Origin: Aphrophora alni | Taxonomy: Eukaryota > Arthropoda > Insecta > Hemiptera > Aphrophoridae | Length of the DNA stretch: 64,000 bases | Assembly (NCBI GenBank): GCA_963513935.1 | Contig: OY740771.1 | Location: 12,119,138-12,183,137 of the forward strand | Reading direction: 5' to 3' | Shown: piece by piece, positions 11,179 to 23,787 of the stretch | Layout of the letters: each line of letters opens with the position of its first letter | How positions within the stretch are numbered: the first letter of the stretch is position 1 | Notes under the pieces: model-generated | What the model was told of the DNA's origin: nothing | What the model saw: only the letters and a program-made list of their open reading frames with translations | Database searches by the model: none | Translations under genes and position numbers: made by a program

Positions 11179-13165
11179 ATGGAAGACATGGAAAAAATCA
11201 GCCATTTAATGCTCAAATTATACCAAACAATTGTGGAAAATAAACTGACTGATAAAATGAATATCAAGACAACTATATACTTTTTATTTTTTGCAATCTT
11301 CGTACCGTTGTTGATATTAGGACTCGTCCAAAATATCCGCGACGGTGACTTCGTTGTGGACGCCATATTTGATATGTTTATCGTAACGTGTTCCTTTGTA
11401 AACGCTTTTATAATATGTAGCTTGAAGAAGGAAAACATTTATAAATTGATCGATATATTATCAAAAGATCTGTTCATCTATTGTACACCGTTATCGAAGG
11501 AACAGTTGAAAATCAAACGGAATGCTATGAAAGATGCTAAATTGGTTTTAACTATAGTTTTGTTCGTAGTGGTTGTAGCTCTCACTACAAAATTATTACC
11601 ATCATTGTTTTATCTCTTGAATAAACTATCCGAGGGTATTAAGGATGGCGAAAAAGTACATTTTCCGATACATTGCTACATACCAACATTTGTCGATACC
11701 GTATTTGAATACTTGATTGTTTATTGCTTTATGGTGATTTTATTGTTTATCGCGGGCGCCGTATATATCGTGGAAGCGATACTATTTCCGGTATCGATAA
11801 TCTACGCACTTAAGGAAATTAAATTGTTGGTGGCCTCATTAAGAGAGCTTGATGAAAGAAGTGAATGCTTACAAAAGTTAGTGAAAATGTACTACGTAAA
11901 GAAGAGAACAAGTATAAACATAACTTCGTCTCTGGAGAATTATGTTCTCATCTGTATGAGAGATGTGATCCAGCATCACAATGAAATCATCAGGTAAACT
12001 TTCATGAATAGATAACTTTCTGTGTAGAATAATAGCTGTCATACTCAACGTTTACAATCATTGTCTTCAACCAGATGTTTTGACAATCAATTTGGCCACG
12101 CGTGTAAGTCCAATGCCATCGCAATAACGACAATAATATTCAAAGTAAATGATATTACAATCTATCCAATGCCTGAATCAGATAAATTAACATCTTATTA
12201 TAGTTAATTACTAAAACAATTTGTGAGGGGGGGCGGGATATTTTTTGTTTAGTGTATTTCTGAATTTTGTTTCTTAGTTCTATTAATCTTTAATTAGTAT
12301 TAAAGATATATTATTTTTGTTTAGGCGTTGGATAGATTGGAATATCATTTACTTTAAATATCATTGACGTTATTGTAGTGGCACTGGAGTTACACGCGTG
12401 GCCAAATTGATAACCAGAACATCTGGTTGAAGACATTTATATGGTAAACGTAATTTATATGAAAAATTGTAATACTATTGATCTTGAATTGTATATAATT
12501 GCTTATATTATAGTTTGAGGAGTGGACAATTGCTCCACTGCTGCTATCAAGTGCCAAGAATATTTGTGTACATGTAACAACTAATGATGATTACTAAGGC
12601 TGTGAAACGTCTTGAACAAATTTTATTGTAGTTTCTTTTATTTAGTGATTGAATATTTCAAGCAAATATTTCTAGCGGTAATGTTTCGTTCTACATTAGT
12701 CTACATCACGTACTACGCCTTTTAAAATGAATGGAAATTAGATACCGTGAGTGTAATAATTATTAAAAGATTTCACATCTAACTTGTTTTTCTGTGCAGC
12801 CTGGTGGACCTGCTCAACGATATATTTGGCTTCCTTCTCTTCACGTTAGCTCAAATAGTTTGTTTAATGACCAGTCTCAGTGCTCATAGATTAAGTGATG
12901 TAAGTATTCGTGTCATGTGTCATAGCTTTACTTCCTATTGTATAAACACTCTCAGTGAGTTTATCGTTTATATCAGAAATGATTATTTCAAATGTTTATG
13001 TGAAAATTAAACAATAAACCAGGCATTCTTTTGTTGCTGTGTATTTTGCTTTGCTACTTGGGTCGTGCTTTGCTATATCGGTTATGGTTTGCTATTCGTG
13101 TTATATTTTGCTACCTAGGTTTTACTTTTTACCACTACTTGTGTTACGTTTTACTACTTCGATTC

Positions 13166-13233
<68 letters not shown>

Positions 13234-16072
13234 AAAAGCCTAATTAAATATGCATTTTATTTTCAACTTTTTTTTTTTTTAATCGAGGAAGGGGATTATT
13301 GTAATACGTAGAGTAATTGACATAGGTACTTCTATCTTACTACACAATCATGGAGCACAGGTTCAAGCCTAGTTAAAGGCGATGGATTTTTCAAAACATT
13401 ACACTATTTCTAAGCCTTCGTGAGTTCAATAAACAGTAATAACGGTAAGCAAAGAATATAAAACTGCTATATATGATTAATGAAATGTTGAGTATTGACC
13501 ATTGATAACACAAAGTTAATAGTTCATTTATTATTTTCAGGTTACAATTTCGTTTGAATGTGATTTTGTTAACTACTTGGGAGTAGGTCTATCTGCGTTC
13601 TTAACATTCTGGATGTACTCTTGGCTCGGTCAATCTCTAATAGACGAGGTATTTTAATTTCAGTTGTGATTCAATATTGTATTTTTTTGTTCATGAGGTC
13701 AACTAAAATATCTTGAATAGTAATGGAGGGTAATGAATTAATGACTAGGAAATTGCAAAACAAAATAATTGTACTGTATAGAGTCCATCAAATTGACAGT
13801 TGAACAAAATTTAAAAACAGAACTCTGTGCATATAAAATTATTTCAATTAGTTGCAACAGAAACAAAAATTATTCTATTTTTAAAAATCGTTAGCAACAG
13901 TTGCGATTTACAGTGGTGATTAGAAAGTCACACAAATAATTGTTGTTTTACCTGGGAAGTGTGATAAACCCCAACATGGCCTACTAGCTATGTTCATGCT
14001 GGAAACTAAAACAAAACACAACAAAGGCCTGAGCAAACAACATAAATAATTCTATATTTTAAATTGATTAGGAAACCCATAAATCAGAATTAAACAGCAT
14101 GTTGTAACGAGAACCTATACTGGTCAACTAACTAATCAGGGGTGTATCCAACTTAATGGTTACCTAACAGTTTTAACGTGTGTTATGGACCAATTTGTAC
14201 CCTTTTTTAAAAGTTCAATGCATGACCTTGTGATCACTTGTTGTGGAGATTTAACAGGAAAAATCTATCTTTATTTAAAGGAGATAAATGTTTTCCCTCA
14301 ATTTTTAATTACGTTTGCAATAACGGAAGCCGGAATGACCTTATTTCTACAAACGTTTGACTGATAGCTTTAATTATGAGGCTTATATTATTTTCTTTTA
14401 TATTAGTTTTTATCCCGGTGTACTGTTTTAGTCTCTTCTCAATTGAAGTAACACTTTTCAGACCAAATATGTACGACTTTAAATTAATTTCCCCCCTTTC
14501 ATGTCACTCTAAACAGTTGTTGAGATGGATAACATTGCGGCAAAAAAGAAGGACTTATAACCTTTTGTATATTTTATCATTTTTTAAATTGTTTAATTCG
14601 TTTTCTAAAGATTGTATGCCTAACATTTATCAGATAGTTGTTGACACAACAAATCAAATTGACTTTACTCAATAGGTAGTAGATCTTATATATTTACTTT
14701 TACCTTTGTTTCCCAGGATGTAAAACTTAGACATGCGTTGTATAGTTGTACTTGGCTGAACAAATCCACGATATTCAGAAAGACTTTGATTATAATGATG
14801 GAGAGAACGAAACGCCCTTTGTGTATTCGTATTGGCAAGATTTATGTTTTGAATTTCAACACTTTTAGTAAGGTAAGTTTTATTAATAATTTACTTTTTG
14901 AATTAGATTAGGATAAGTAAGTATATATTATAAAGTAATATTTTTTACATTTTACACTCTGAATTCGTTGCAGCTCATATTAATTCACTAAAAAGAAAAA
15001 CAACGTCTACAGTAAACATTTTATTTGGAAGCGATGTTTTAACAAATAATTATATTTTTAAGTTAATACTTTATGGAACTGAACAAAAAAGGCTAGGTCA
15101 ATGCTTCAAGTATGAATCATTGTGATACAATCTTGTTGAGCACTGTGGTGAAATTCACAATAATGATTCGAAATTGCCCCTAACCACAATCACTAGAAAC
15201 TTTAAAATAAAACACAATTATCTGATTAATTAGTAGATATGTTAGTTTAGATTTAGTTTATAAGCAAGACCCTCCGATGATGATAACCATGTTATCAAAA
15301 TGTACATCAGGGCATTTAGTAGAATAATAAAGAACAATTAATCAGATAATTGTGTTTTATTTTAAAGTTTCTAGTGATTGTGGTTAGGGGCAAATTCGAA
15401 TCATTATTATGAATCATTGGTCCAACCATTTTCGTTCAGTTACACAAAGCTTGTGTACATGAAAAGAACTAAAAATTATAATTTAGTCATTTTACAGGTC
15501 ATTTCGTTCAAAATAAAATTTCTTCTCTGGAAATAATTTCTGTTTCTTTCTTTTATTGATTGAATAAATTGTCATTCAAATTGGACGAATCTTATTATTT
15601 CAGTTATTTAGAAAGTATTGTTTTATATATCGTTTAGAATTTATCTGATATTGCTATTTTTCGGGGGGGGGGGAATATAGTCATTACTATTAAGGACGCA
15701 ACTAGAGTGAAATATAGATTGTTGTTGAACTGGTTTATATCCTTTATACTAATGACTAACAGGGGAAAGTACAATGAATACTCTAAGTCAGCAAAAGTGG
15801 TTAAACTTGCAGTTTCCAAGTCCATGACGTAACAAACAAAACGTGCCTGAAACTATTGGACTTGTCCGCTTCCATGGAGAGACTAACAGAGAGCATGATA
15901 ATGGTTAAATAAAGTAAATACATAAAACAAAACAAAATGTGTATACTTAGAAACAACATAACCTTGACGGATATATTATTCACGTACTTTTGTTTCCATG
16001 TTGCAGATGATGAACGCCGCTTATTCCTACTTCAATTTGCTTCGTACAGTCAGACACAAAAAAACATATTAA
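11179..16072 (+). CDS. Odorant receptor (insect 7tm_6 family), complete, five exons
   Basis: This is a ligand-binding insect odorant receptor, a seven-helix membrane protein of the ciliary membrane of olfactory neurons that normally works with the co-receptor Orco. Exons are 11179-11993, 12800-12899, 13541-13648, 14717-14872 and 16007-16072. All introns are GT-AG; the first junction is phase 2, the rest phase 0, giving 414 residues, the usual length. Exon 1 holds most membrane segments and ends near HHNEIIR. Exon 2 continues with LVDLLNDIFGFLLFTLAQ. Exon 3 has the TM7-side motif FWMYSWLGQSLIDE. Exon 4 has LRHALYSCTWL and RPLCIRIGKIYVLNFNTF. Exon 5 ends in AAYSYFNLLRTV before TAA. This order of motifs is diagnostic of the family. 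A polypyrimidine-AG site at 11165 suggests an upstream non-coding exon. No frameshift or stop is seen, so the gene looks intact. The ligand cannot be inferred. Confidence 0.92.
12058..12445. mobile_element. Inverted-repeat element in intron 1 of the odorant receptor
   Basis: Arms of about 115 bp (near 12058-12175 and 12325-12445) are diverged inverted copies. CCAGATGTT and GGCCACGCGTGTAA on the left match AACATCTGG and TTACACGCGTGGCC on the right. There is no coding content. It resembles a MITE or foldback relic. A further GAAACGTCTTG relic lies just downstream at about 12600. Confidence 0.75.
13161..13229. repeat. (TA)n microsatellite in intron 2
   Basis: A near-pure TA dinucleotide tract lies in the second intron of the odorant receptor. 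The Tyr-Ile open frames here are artefacts. Confidence 0.95.
15157..15415. mobile_element. Foldback element in intron 4 of the odorant receptor
   Basis: The arms (about 15160-15240 and 15335-15415) are close inverted copies, each containing the complement of CTAGTGATTGTGGTTAGGGG. Between them lies CCGATGA (15274-15280), a 7-bp stem TGATAAC-CAT-GTTATCA, then AAAAT. This resembles a hammerhead core with both conserved boxes mutated. It is non-coding. Confidence 0.7.
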
Positions 16073-16647
16073 CACACACCTGACTCTTTTATATGGTATT
16101 CTACATTTATTCTCGGCTCGTACATACTAAATTAATTAAACTTCATTATTCTATAATTCCTAGCATCGTCTTAACTTCTGCTAACGCGGATGAACTCTAT
16201 TTTCAAAAGCTATTTACATAATGCTTCATCCCTCATTCAAGTCGTCACATATGTGAAGTTACTTAGGTTTGGTTACGTTACAGACGGCTCCTTAGAAGGA
16301 TAAATAATTATGTATTTACCTTTTAAAAAGGAGTTCACTTCTAGAAGTTAGAACGATTTCAGGAATGCAGAAAAGGTACACCAATTATTGTTTACTGTTT
16401 GCAACAGTTGCAAATTGTTTCAATAGTTATTGTTTATTGGCATTAGAAGATATTTATTGTTGGTAACAAGACAAATATTTTTAATATTATTAGATCAAAT
16501 TATATCATTATAAATAACTTAAAATATATGATAGGTAACAATAAATTAGTTTAAAACAGTGAATAGCTTAGAACGTATAATGTTATTGGTTGAGGTTTAG
16601 AAGTTTTGTTTATAATATGTTATTAATTAGTGTTTACTTGTGCATTG

Positions 16648-16675
16648 CTGATGATGACGACGTTGTGGTGGAAAT
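16648..16675 (+). repeat. Hammerhead-core relic
   Basis: CTGATGA, then 16 nt with a poor stem, then GAAAT. The spacing equals that of the intact copies, but stem II is decayed. It lies about 580 bp downstream of the odorant receptor stop. Confidence 0.35.
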
Positions 16676-16884
16676 GGGTTATGTTAAGTAAAGAAGTGTT
16701 TATAAAAATATTTGATGAATTTAATTTGAAGAAATCTATCTCTTCGTAGTAGTTTTATATACTAGGTCAGCTGATGTTTTGTTTATCATAGGAAAGAAAT
16801 GTAACATTCCTCGAAGATTTTGTGTAGTGACATATCTGTATCTCTTAATTGATGATATTATACTAATCTCTAATCTGACGTAAA

Positions 16885-17030
16885 GACATTTTTAATTAAC
16901 AATATCTCGGTTATTTGTCTTCAACTCCTACTCGAAAAAAGTCGTAGTAAAATTATGGATATTTAGAAATTGTTTTACTTTTTTTGTAAATTAGTTTTAA
17001 GTGAATTTCAGATACAAAATTAGAAACAGC
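16885..17030 (+). repeat. Dispersed repeat, copy 1 (second copy about 17725-17860)
   Basis: AATTAACAATATCTCGGTTA followed by TTTGTCTTCAA is repeated with roughly 25 percent divergence at 17725-17860, in the same orientation, extending to GAATTTCAGATA. Both are non-coding fragments, probably of one DNA transposon. Confidence 0.65.
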
Positions 17031-17479
17031 CGCCATTCTGAAATACTAGAATGGTACTGTTACACACTATAACAGACAGTTTCAAGCAAAATTTGAAGTT
17101 TATATCTCAAATAGAAATTGATTTATAGTTAATTTTTATAAACACAAAATGATTGATAGAAACGAAAAAAATCGAAACAGTTTACATTAAATATTTTGAT
17201 TGAAAAAATTTGTTAAAATGGCTTACTGTGGATGTTCTGTCCCAATTTCTTAATGAAACATTAAGGATGTTACACTATGGATTACAAGTATATTACAGGC
17301 ACACACGATTCATCCATAGATTTATTCACACAATTGTAAATAATAACGACAATATTGCGTAAGTTTAATGATAATTGTAGAGTTTAGAGGTTAACTATTG
17401 ATAGTCTATTACTGATGTGACTACTTATTGCTTGAACTACGTTATATGAAAATAATTTAAAATAAAGACTACCCTAGCC

Positions 17480-17665
17480 CTCGAATATTCTAATAGCTTT
17501 AAAGGTCTAAAATCAACAACAGTTGGTCAAAGAGAGACCTGATAGGGAAGATAAAAGAGAGGGATATTACCCAAGACTACACCGAAAAATGGTGTAGATC
17601 CAGTTAGGTTTCTTCGGGTTTGCCAACCCTGCACCAACTATCTATGAGTCTCTGAGGGTGTGTTT
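17480..17665 (+). repeat. SINE-like repeat with conserved hairpin
   Basis: This shares GGGAT...CCAAGACTACAC and the hairpin CTACAC-loop-GTGTAG with copies on the minus strand at 40140-40385 and 23350-23610. It lacks the GGCG/CGCC head hairpin seen in those two copies. There is no open frame. A pol-III-type SINE is possible but A and B boxes are not clear. Confidence 0.55.
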
Positions 17666-18599
17666 AATCTTCTAATTTTTGCTACCATACTAAGTTATAA
17701 GCTGATAAATAGACATGTTTTTATTGTTACAATTAACAATATCTCAGTTATTTGTCTTCAAATCGTACTGAAAAAGATTTGTTGTAAAATTATGTAAACT
17801 TGGAAAATTTTAGTAAAATAATTTTAATTGAATTTCAGATATACCATTACAAATTGATAATTTTGAAAAAGGAAAAAATAACTCATAAACTAATATAAAT
17901 TATAGTATACTTGGATACAAAATTTGTATTTTATAATTTAAATGGATTTGAGTTATTTTGAATTTGGTAAAAAACACGAAAAGACTAACAGACTAAAACG
18001 AACAATTTCTAGGCAAAATTTACACGAAATATTTTCATATTTGATGTCACTTCCCAAATTATTTACCCCTTTTTTAACTCCCTGTATATTACCGCCATTT
18101 TACTATAGTTTAACTACATCTTTAAATTTTACCTTTCAAGAAGTGTATTCCTTCTATTAAAAACATAACGTAGAACATGCAGTGAAGATCTCTCACAGTA
18201 TTGGACGTCATTTCTTTTCATTGTTTGAAATGTTGTCACAACTGTTTAAAACTGAAGTCTATTTGTCTCGCACTTTTATCTGTCATTGTCACAGGTTAGA
18301 CACAATATAATATTGAACTGTTGACATTGTAATGATATCGTTTTGTGTAAATGACATTATAAATGGGTTATTTTTCAATGAATATTTTATTAGTTCTAAG
18401 TGTTTAACAATTGTTTTATGTTTATCACTGGACACGTTGTCTACATGTTAACTTTATCTTGAGACAAATCTTTATTTACACTTTGTAGGAGCAGAAACTT
18501 TATCCACGAATAAAGAACTAACTCCTAATTGTTTTACATTTACCTGTGTACAGTAACCAAGGTTAAAAACCTAAATATAAAGCCCTTTAAGTAAGCTAA

Positions 18600-18740
18600 T
18601 TTTTTTATAAAAACTGCCACAAGTCAAGTCCGCTGTGTGATGAGCCAATAGACTAATACACGACATTTCGAGTGTATAAATCAACTCCCGTTATCAAGTG
18701 ATAAAAACTAAAACATGATAAGAGTCAAAATAGTCTTGTA
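18600..18740 (-). repeat. Interspersed repeat with AACGGGAG...CGAAATGTCG
   Basis: The minus strand reads TTGATAACGGGAGTTGATTT, then ATACACTCGAAATGTCG. A second copy is on the plus strand at about 4730-4790, where CGGGAG and CUCUCG pair fully. The layout (a GAU box, a stem, CGAAAU) vaguely recalls a hammerhead but does not keep CUGANGA. Confidence 0.5.
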
Positions 18741-19739
18741 AATGTACTACTGTTTTTAAAAGTAAAAATCTGAAAAACGGAACTCAAAGCTAAAACTATG
18801 TCTGAGCTGTTAAATAAACTAATATTATATAAAAACGTGTTCAGAGAAAACCACAAATCAAAAAACAGCGACTGATGCATGGAATGTTTAAACACCAAGT
18901 TTAATTGATATAACGAGAGTAGATCCGTACTCGTTGTGCATTTAAAAAATATATAAACAAGTGATCGAATAAGTCATAACAATAAAGGACAATTAATTAT
19001 TACCCATACATTAAGCATCTTTGGTTATATTAAATTTTAAAACATTTATGAAATTAATTTGGGATTGAAGGGAAGAGCAGGTAGAGAAGAATGAAATCAC
19101 GTGAAGAGCACAGCAGCTAAAACTTAGGAGTATTTCGGGAACAATCTAGGGAAATACAAAGAGAAATGCGCAAGCGTGTATAGAAACGCCACCGCCTCAC
19201 TTTGTCGGAAATATTTGAATATTTGGTAAAGAGGAAGTTGACAGGAAGACAAAAACCCAAGTGAATCCAGGCGCATGTCGAAACTTTTCGCTGTTAGCAG
19301 TGAGAGCTGGGTAGCAACGAAGACAGCAATAGAGTAAACACAGTGTATTTCAAAACCCCGTGAATATGTGAGAGTATGCAATCTAAATGTTGTACGTAAA
19401 TTGCATAACTAACGCCTTACTTTTAATAAGAGGAGATACAAATATATTTACACTAAGAATGGAATACAGATTATTTAATCACACGCTCGTATACAGCTTA
19501 GAAAAAAATAAACAATCCCAAATAGTGCACTAACTTTCTCACACACCTATTCACAAAAGCAACAACAAAATCCTCGTCTAAAAATGTTTCTGTCCTATTT
19601 ATTCGTAATAAAAAAAATGTAATTCCTTTCTTTTAGAGATTTATTCGCCGTATATTTCTAATGGAAGATAAATTTGTATAAACAGAATCCTCCTCATTGA
19701 CCAAAATTTTGGGAAGTTAGAGAGTAATATTATTTTAAA
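18741..19739. other. No gene or repeat recognised
   Basis: AT-rich spacer. The minus-strand open frame at 19124-19381 (85 codons) has no recognisable motif and no splice context, so I do not call it. Confidence 0.4.
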
Positions 19740-20010
19740 CTCAACTCAATGGCACAACAGCCCGTGAAGATCCTATACGGGGTTTTCAGTCTAGTAATGT
19801 TTGGTTAGCAAATCGGAATTCCCGCCGCGGTCGTTCTAGCCTTCTCAACCAGAGTTCGCTAATAATTATATCTCACCAATTTTCTTGTCAAAGTTGGATC
19901 AATTTCGTAAATGTTTGAGCCTTTATGAAAATTGAATCCGGAACCTTTACCTCGTGAATCCAGAGTGTTACCCACTAGAACAGACAGAAGCTCAGAAAGT
20001 GTTGAAAAGA
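19740..20010 (-). repeat. tRNA-derived SINE-like element
   Basis: On the minus strand TCTAGTGGGTAACACTCTGG resembles a pol III A box. About 30 nt later GGTTCCGGATTCAA resembles a B box (GGTTCGANTCC). They are followed by a GC-richer body (CGACCGCGGCGGGAATTCC) ending near 19740. The spacing and order fit a tRNA-like head with a SINE body. The A-box segment is also the core of the adjacent 94-bp array. Confidence 0.55.
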
Positions 20011-20029
20011 TGTTTTATATTTTATTAAA

Positions 20030-20445
20030 ATTTAACCTTGCATTGCTTGTAAAATAAACTCTTTCTAAGCTAAAATCGAGTGCTACCCACTAGACCAGAC
20101 AAAAGCTCGGAAATTTCATTAAAATTTAACCTTGCATTGTTTGTACAATAAACTCTTTCTAAGCTAAAATCGAGTGCTACCCACTAGACCAGACAGAAGC
20201 TCAGAAATTTTATTAAAATTTAACCTTGCATTGCTTGTAAAATTAACTCTTTCTAAGCTAAAATCGAGTGCTACCCACTAGACCAGACAAAAGCTCGGAA
20301 ATTTCATTAAAATTTAACGTTGACCTGCTTGTACATTAAACTCTTTCTAAGCTAAAATCGAGTGCTACCCACTAGACCAGAGAGAAGCTCAGAAATTTAA
20401 TTCAAATTTAACCTTGCATTGCTTGTACAATAAACTCGTTCTAAG
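20030..20445. repeat. Tandem array, 94-bp unit, about 4-5 copies
   Basis: TAAAATCGAGTGCTACCCAC recurs at 20071, 20165, 20259 and 20353, a period of exactly 94 bp. Each unit contains the A-box-like segment of the neighbouring SINE plus AAATTTAACCTTGCATTGCT. The array seems to have grown from the SINE's 5' end. Confidence 0.9.
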
Positions 20446-20867
20446 CTAAAACCGTACACGATTTAAATTTAATTCATTTCTTATAAATTTACAAACGAAA
20501 CACTGATTGTGAGTTAAATATTAACGCGTAAATTCGATACGTGAACGCATTTTCAACTAAATAGGTCCTCAAAAGTTAGAATTTAATTTCATTCATTTTA
20601 ATTACAAAGCGAAAAACATCAGCTAATTGGCTCTATTGTTAATTAAAATAACAGAATATACTCAATTATTTAGAACAATAAGGGCTAGTTTTGTCCAACT
20701 TTTATAATTCATTTATATATATTAGTTACCTTTTCCACGCCAGTATAAAGTTCGTATGACATTTGACGAAGAGTTAACCTCTGATAGAATTTATATAGTT
20801 TTTTTGTGTCGTGTTATCGTGTGTGTTCAGTGTCGTTATGTGTTTTATTTAAGTGTTGAGCTTACAC

Positions 20868-20905
20868 CTGACGAAGCCGGCTGTGTGCGGCAAAACAGCG
20901 CTGTA
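20868..20905 (+). repeat. Hammerhead-like core with short stem III
   Basis: CTGACGA (20868-20874) is followed by stem II GCCG/CGGC (20876-20879 with 20888-20891), then AAAAC (expected GAAAC), then ACAGCGCTGTA. The last segment can form a minimal stem III with a GUA cleavage triplet. The layout is that of a type I hammerhead except for the first base of the GAAA box. Confidence 0.45.
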
Positions 20906-21649
20906 GTATTTCTACAACAAAAAAGAATTACTCTGACTACTAAAAAAGGTAACTAATATATATGTATATATATATATATATTAGAAATTCGTAAAAAGCG
21001 AATAAACTTTATAGTTTTACATAAGATTATAAAGAATATAATATTTTATAATTCGTTAATGTATTGTATTTTTTCAACCAAGAATAACGTAAACAAATCG
21101 TAAAAATCCGACGGTTATCTAACAAAAGAAAATCAAATGTTAAAACGATTTGAGAATTATTGGTTAAATATTTAGTTGGTAAAGGTTAAAGGAAAATGTA
21201 GCAGTAGATTTATTCAACTAATGTTATCGAAGTCAAAATACACAGTAAACAAACTTTCTTACTCAACCCCAAAGTTCAATAAAAATCCACCAACTATTCG
21301 TTACCAATATTATCAACTCGGTAGTTGTTAATCAAAAAGTAAACAAGAATCATGAGCGGCTTCTTTGAAAAAGTATTTGAATATGGTTTAAACTTTCTTC
21401 GTGACCTATGCATATCCTCGAGGTAAATCCTATATGATAAAGTCAAGTGTTTAATAACAGTTTTCTGCAACACGTGTGCTCTAATGTCGCATTTAAACTT
21501 TAATTGTTGGAAATGAACTTTATTTTATTGAAACATTGCAATTTTAATATATATATTAATATAAAAGGATTTTGCTTTAATTTAAATTGTTTTACCTGCC
21601 AAGTTATATATTTCTCAGATTATGTTGAAAAATCAAGATAGATTAATCT

Positions 21650-22300
21650 GTGAGGTTAGGGTCATCAGGACCATTGATCTATTGTGCTATTAAGCCTCAT
21701 AATTCTACCCCAGTATATTAGTTCCCTTTAGTAGTTTTAGTAGTAGTTCACTCACTATTTGGTCCAATGAGAGTTCACCAGAAGTTTGGAACACCAAAAC
21801 ATGTTATTGAAAAAACCCTCACAATTCAAAATTATGTGCTCTGCTGTCTCCTCATCCATCTCCTACAGTCTACACACAGTTTCGCCGTGGTGTGTGTTCA
21901 TATCCTGTGCAAGTAGACCCTCAGACTATAGTGCCCCACAAAATTCCCCGTAATTTTGCCTGAGTTGCCAGGGAGATCCAAGGTCAGTACTGTCCCTACA
22001 AGTTTACCTAAAGGGACCTATCTCAATTTGCTGTTAGAGTGACTCCAAAAACTATCCCGTCTATGCTGATGTTTTCTCAGAACCCAGCAATTTATGCCAT
22101 CTTGTCCAGGATACACAAGTGTTTCTATTACCGGCTCATGTCCTACGAACTTACTAATCCTGAGCCAAGTTTAGCTAATGTTTAGCCTACTAATTTCTCT
22201 CAACTCCTTTATGCCCCGGTACAGAATGCAAAGTTATCCAGATTTCCAGAGACAGAGAGTTGAGATTCTCTCAGCATTCCCTGACGAAACTAGATTTGAT
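21650..22300 (-). pseudogene. LINE remnant: end of RNase H and C-terminal domain
   Basis: Broken reading frames on the minus strand give ITLHSVPGHKGVERN (the RNase H motif VPGHxGVxGN). About 110 codons later comes LAQDMNTHHGETVCRL, a stop, then EMDEETAEHIILNCE, the C-terminal motif C-x-x-C-x-EDETAEHILxxC. These are hallmarks of R1/Jockey-clade non-LTR retrotransposons that carry RNase H. Several frameshifts and stops show an old dead copy. GGTCATCAGGACC at its 3' end resembles the 3' hairpin of the LINE at 52.5 kb. Confidence 0.8.
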
Positions 22301-22619
22301 ATTAGTACCGTCAAATGTTTTTTTAGTGTCTGACTGACTATGTAGATTTGAATGCGGGTTTTCTTTAAAGCCCATCCATTATTTATTCCTCTGAACCACA
22401 GTTGTTAATCATAGATGGCTCATCAACTAATTTCAAAATCAAGACAAACAAGTGAACTAAACTTAAAGGAAAAACTTTCACCATCAAGTTTATATATGTG
22501 TGTGTGGTTTAAAATGGTCTGTTGTAATTTATTAAAAATCAACTGTACTATTTTTAAAATATTTGTTGTACATATAACTTACTATATTACTATTGCAGCA
22601 AACGTAGTTTTTTAAACAT

Positions 22620-23230
22620 GGAGCTAAGCCGCCGTGGGTGGATCTGTAAGAGATTTTGAGTTCGGGAAGGAAATTTGGGTAAGGGGGTGGGTATTAACCT
22701 GACACCTACAATCGACTACTCAAACACTACAGCTCAGCCAGCCAGATCCATGAGCGATTAAAACTATGTTATTACTTATAATACATAACAAACTAAATTA
22801 GCTAGGAATAATATTAAGGAAATGACTCTATTTAAAACTAATGGTCTAGAAAACAGTATTAAGCCAAAATGGCTGTTAACTACTTACCACATATTTAAAT
22901 TTATACGAAATTTGGAGACGCACGCCGAAAACCCTGGGCCGTCTGACCCATCCTACGAGGGGGCTAATTACCCATTATTTGGTGAGTGAACAATTTAGGA
23001 GGTACCTGAATAATCGGTTATGCTGTAGACTGAAGACACGCCATTCGTTAAACGCATCTGATCTCTCTTGTGGCTGGGGTACAACTTGTTCTTTAATCTC
23101 GATGCGTGATAGGATTTTCATAACCGTAGGAGGGGGTAAACTGATTTGATGTAAAACAATTCCCCTGCAATTTACCATTCAGGCAACCCGCTTGTAGAGC
23201 TGTTGGAATAGAATTATCGCTGGGAAAAAA
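22620..23230. other. GC-richer unassigned segment
   Basis: Patches such as 22620-22760 and 22915-23180 are richer in G+C than the surroundings, but no frame shows a recognisable motif. They are probably decayed transposon sequence. Confidence 0.3.
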
Positions 23231-23349
23231 AGGAGGTGGTGAAAGGATTTCACAACCTTTCAATCAAATTTCTGTATTTTTTTTTTTTTTAAACATAGAA
23301 ACCGAAATATCCAAAACAAGTCTACTTATATTTACTATCTATTCAGTAT

Positions 23350-23610
23350 TTACTTACAGTATTTCAACCCTTAGTGAGGCGGGTGTAGTGGAACCCAAGC
23401 TGAACCTACACCTTTCTTCATGTAATATTAGATTAGATCCCTTCTGTGTCATCTATTCTACCAGGTCTGTCTTAACCAAATCTTGTTCACTTCTGACCCT
23501 GAAGCTATTGGAGTATTCGAAGACTAGGAGTCTTTAATTTATGCTCTTTGCTTCTCTTTTTTTTTATAAGGCGATGATGACCGAAAGGTTTTTCGCCTTT
23601 AAACAACATG
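23350..23610 (-). repeat. SINE-like repeat, copy 2
   Basis: On the minus strand it begins AAAGGCG...CGCCTTAT, a head hairpin, passes GGTTAAGACAGACCTGGTAG, and ends with GGTGTAGGTTCAGCTTGGG. It matches the copies at 40140-40385 (minus) and, more weakly, 17480-17665 (plus). It is non-coding. Confidence 0.6.
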
Positions 23611-23644
23611 GTGGCTTTAGTTATTTCATGTTCTTCTTTTGATG

Positions 23645-23760
23645 AAATATACAGGGTGATTCAGAATTCCTGGAGCTGATTCTAGAGCTACAAAAAACTT
23701 GATAACAATTAGATTACGCTAAGAGGTTAGCCCCGGGAGCGACACCATATAAACACATTT
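23645..23760. repeat. Transposon end resembling TACAGGGTG terminus
   Basis: TATACAGGGTGATTCAGAAT is typical of one end of a Tc1/mariner or IS630-like element with TA target duplication. No partner end was found before the CCTAA tracts. Confidence 0.3.
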
Positions 23761-23787
23761 GATAGATAAACAGGTTTAAACCAATAC

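Noticed and set aside
11151..11438. 95-codon minus-strand frame over the odorant receptor
   Set aside because: Antisense shadow of receptor exon 1.
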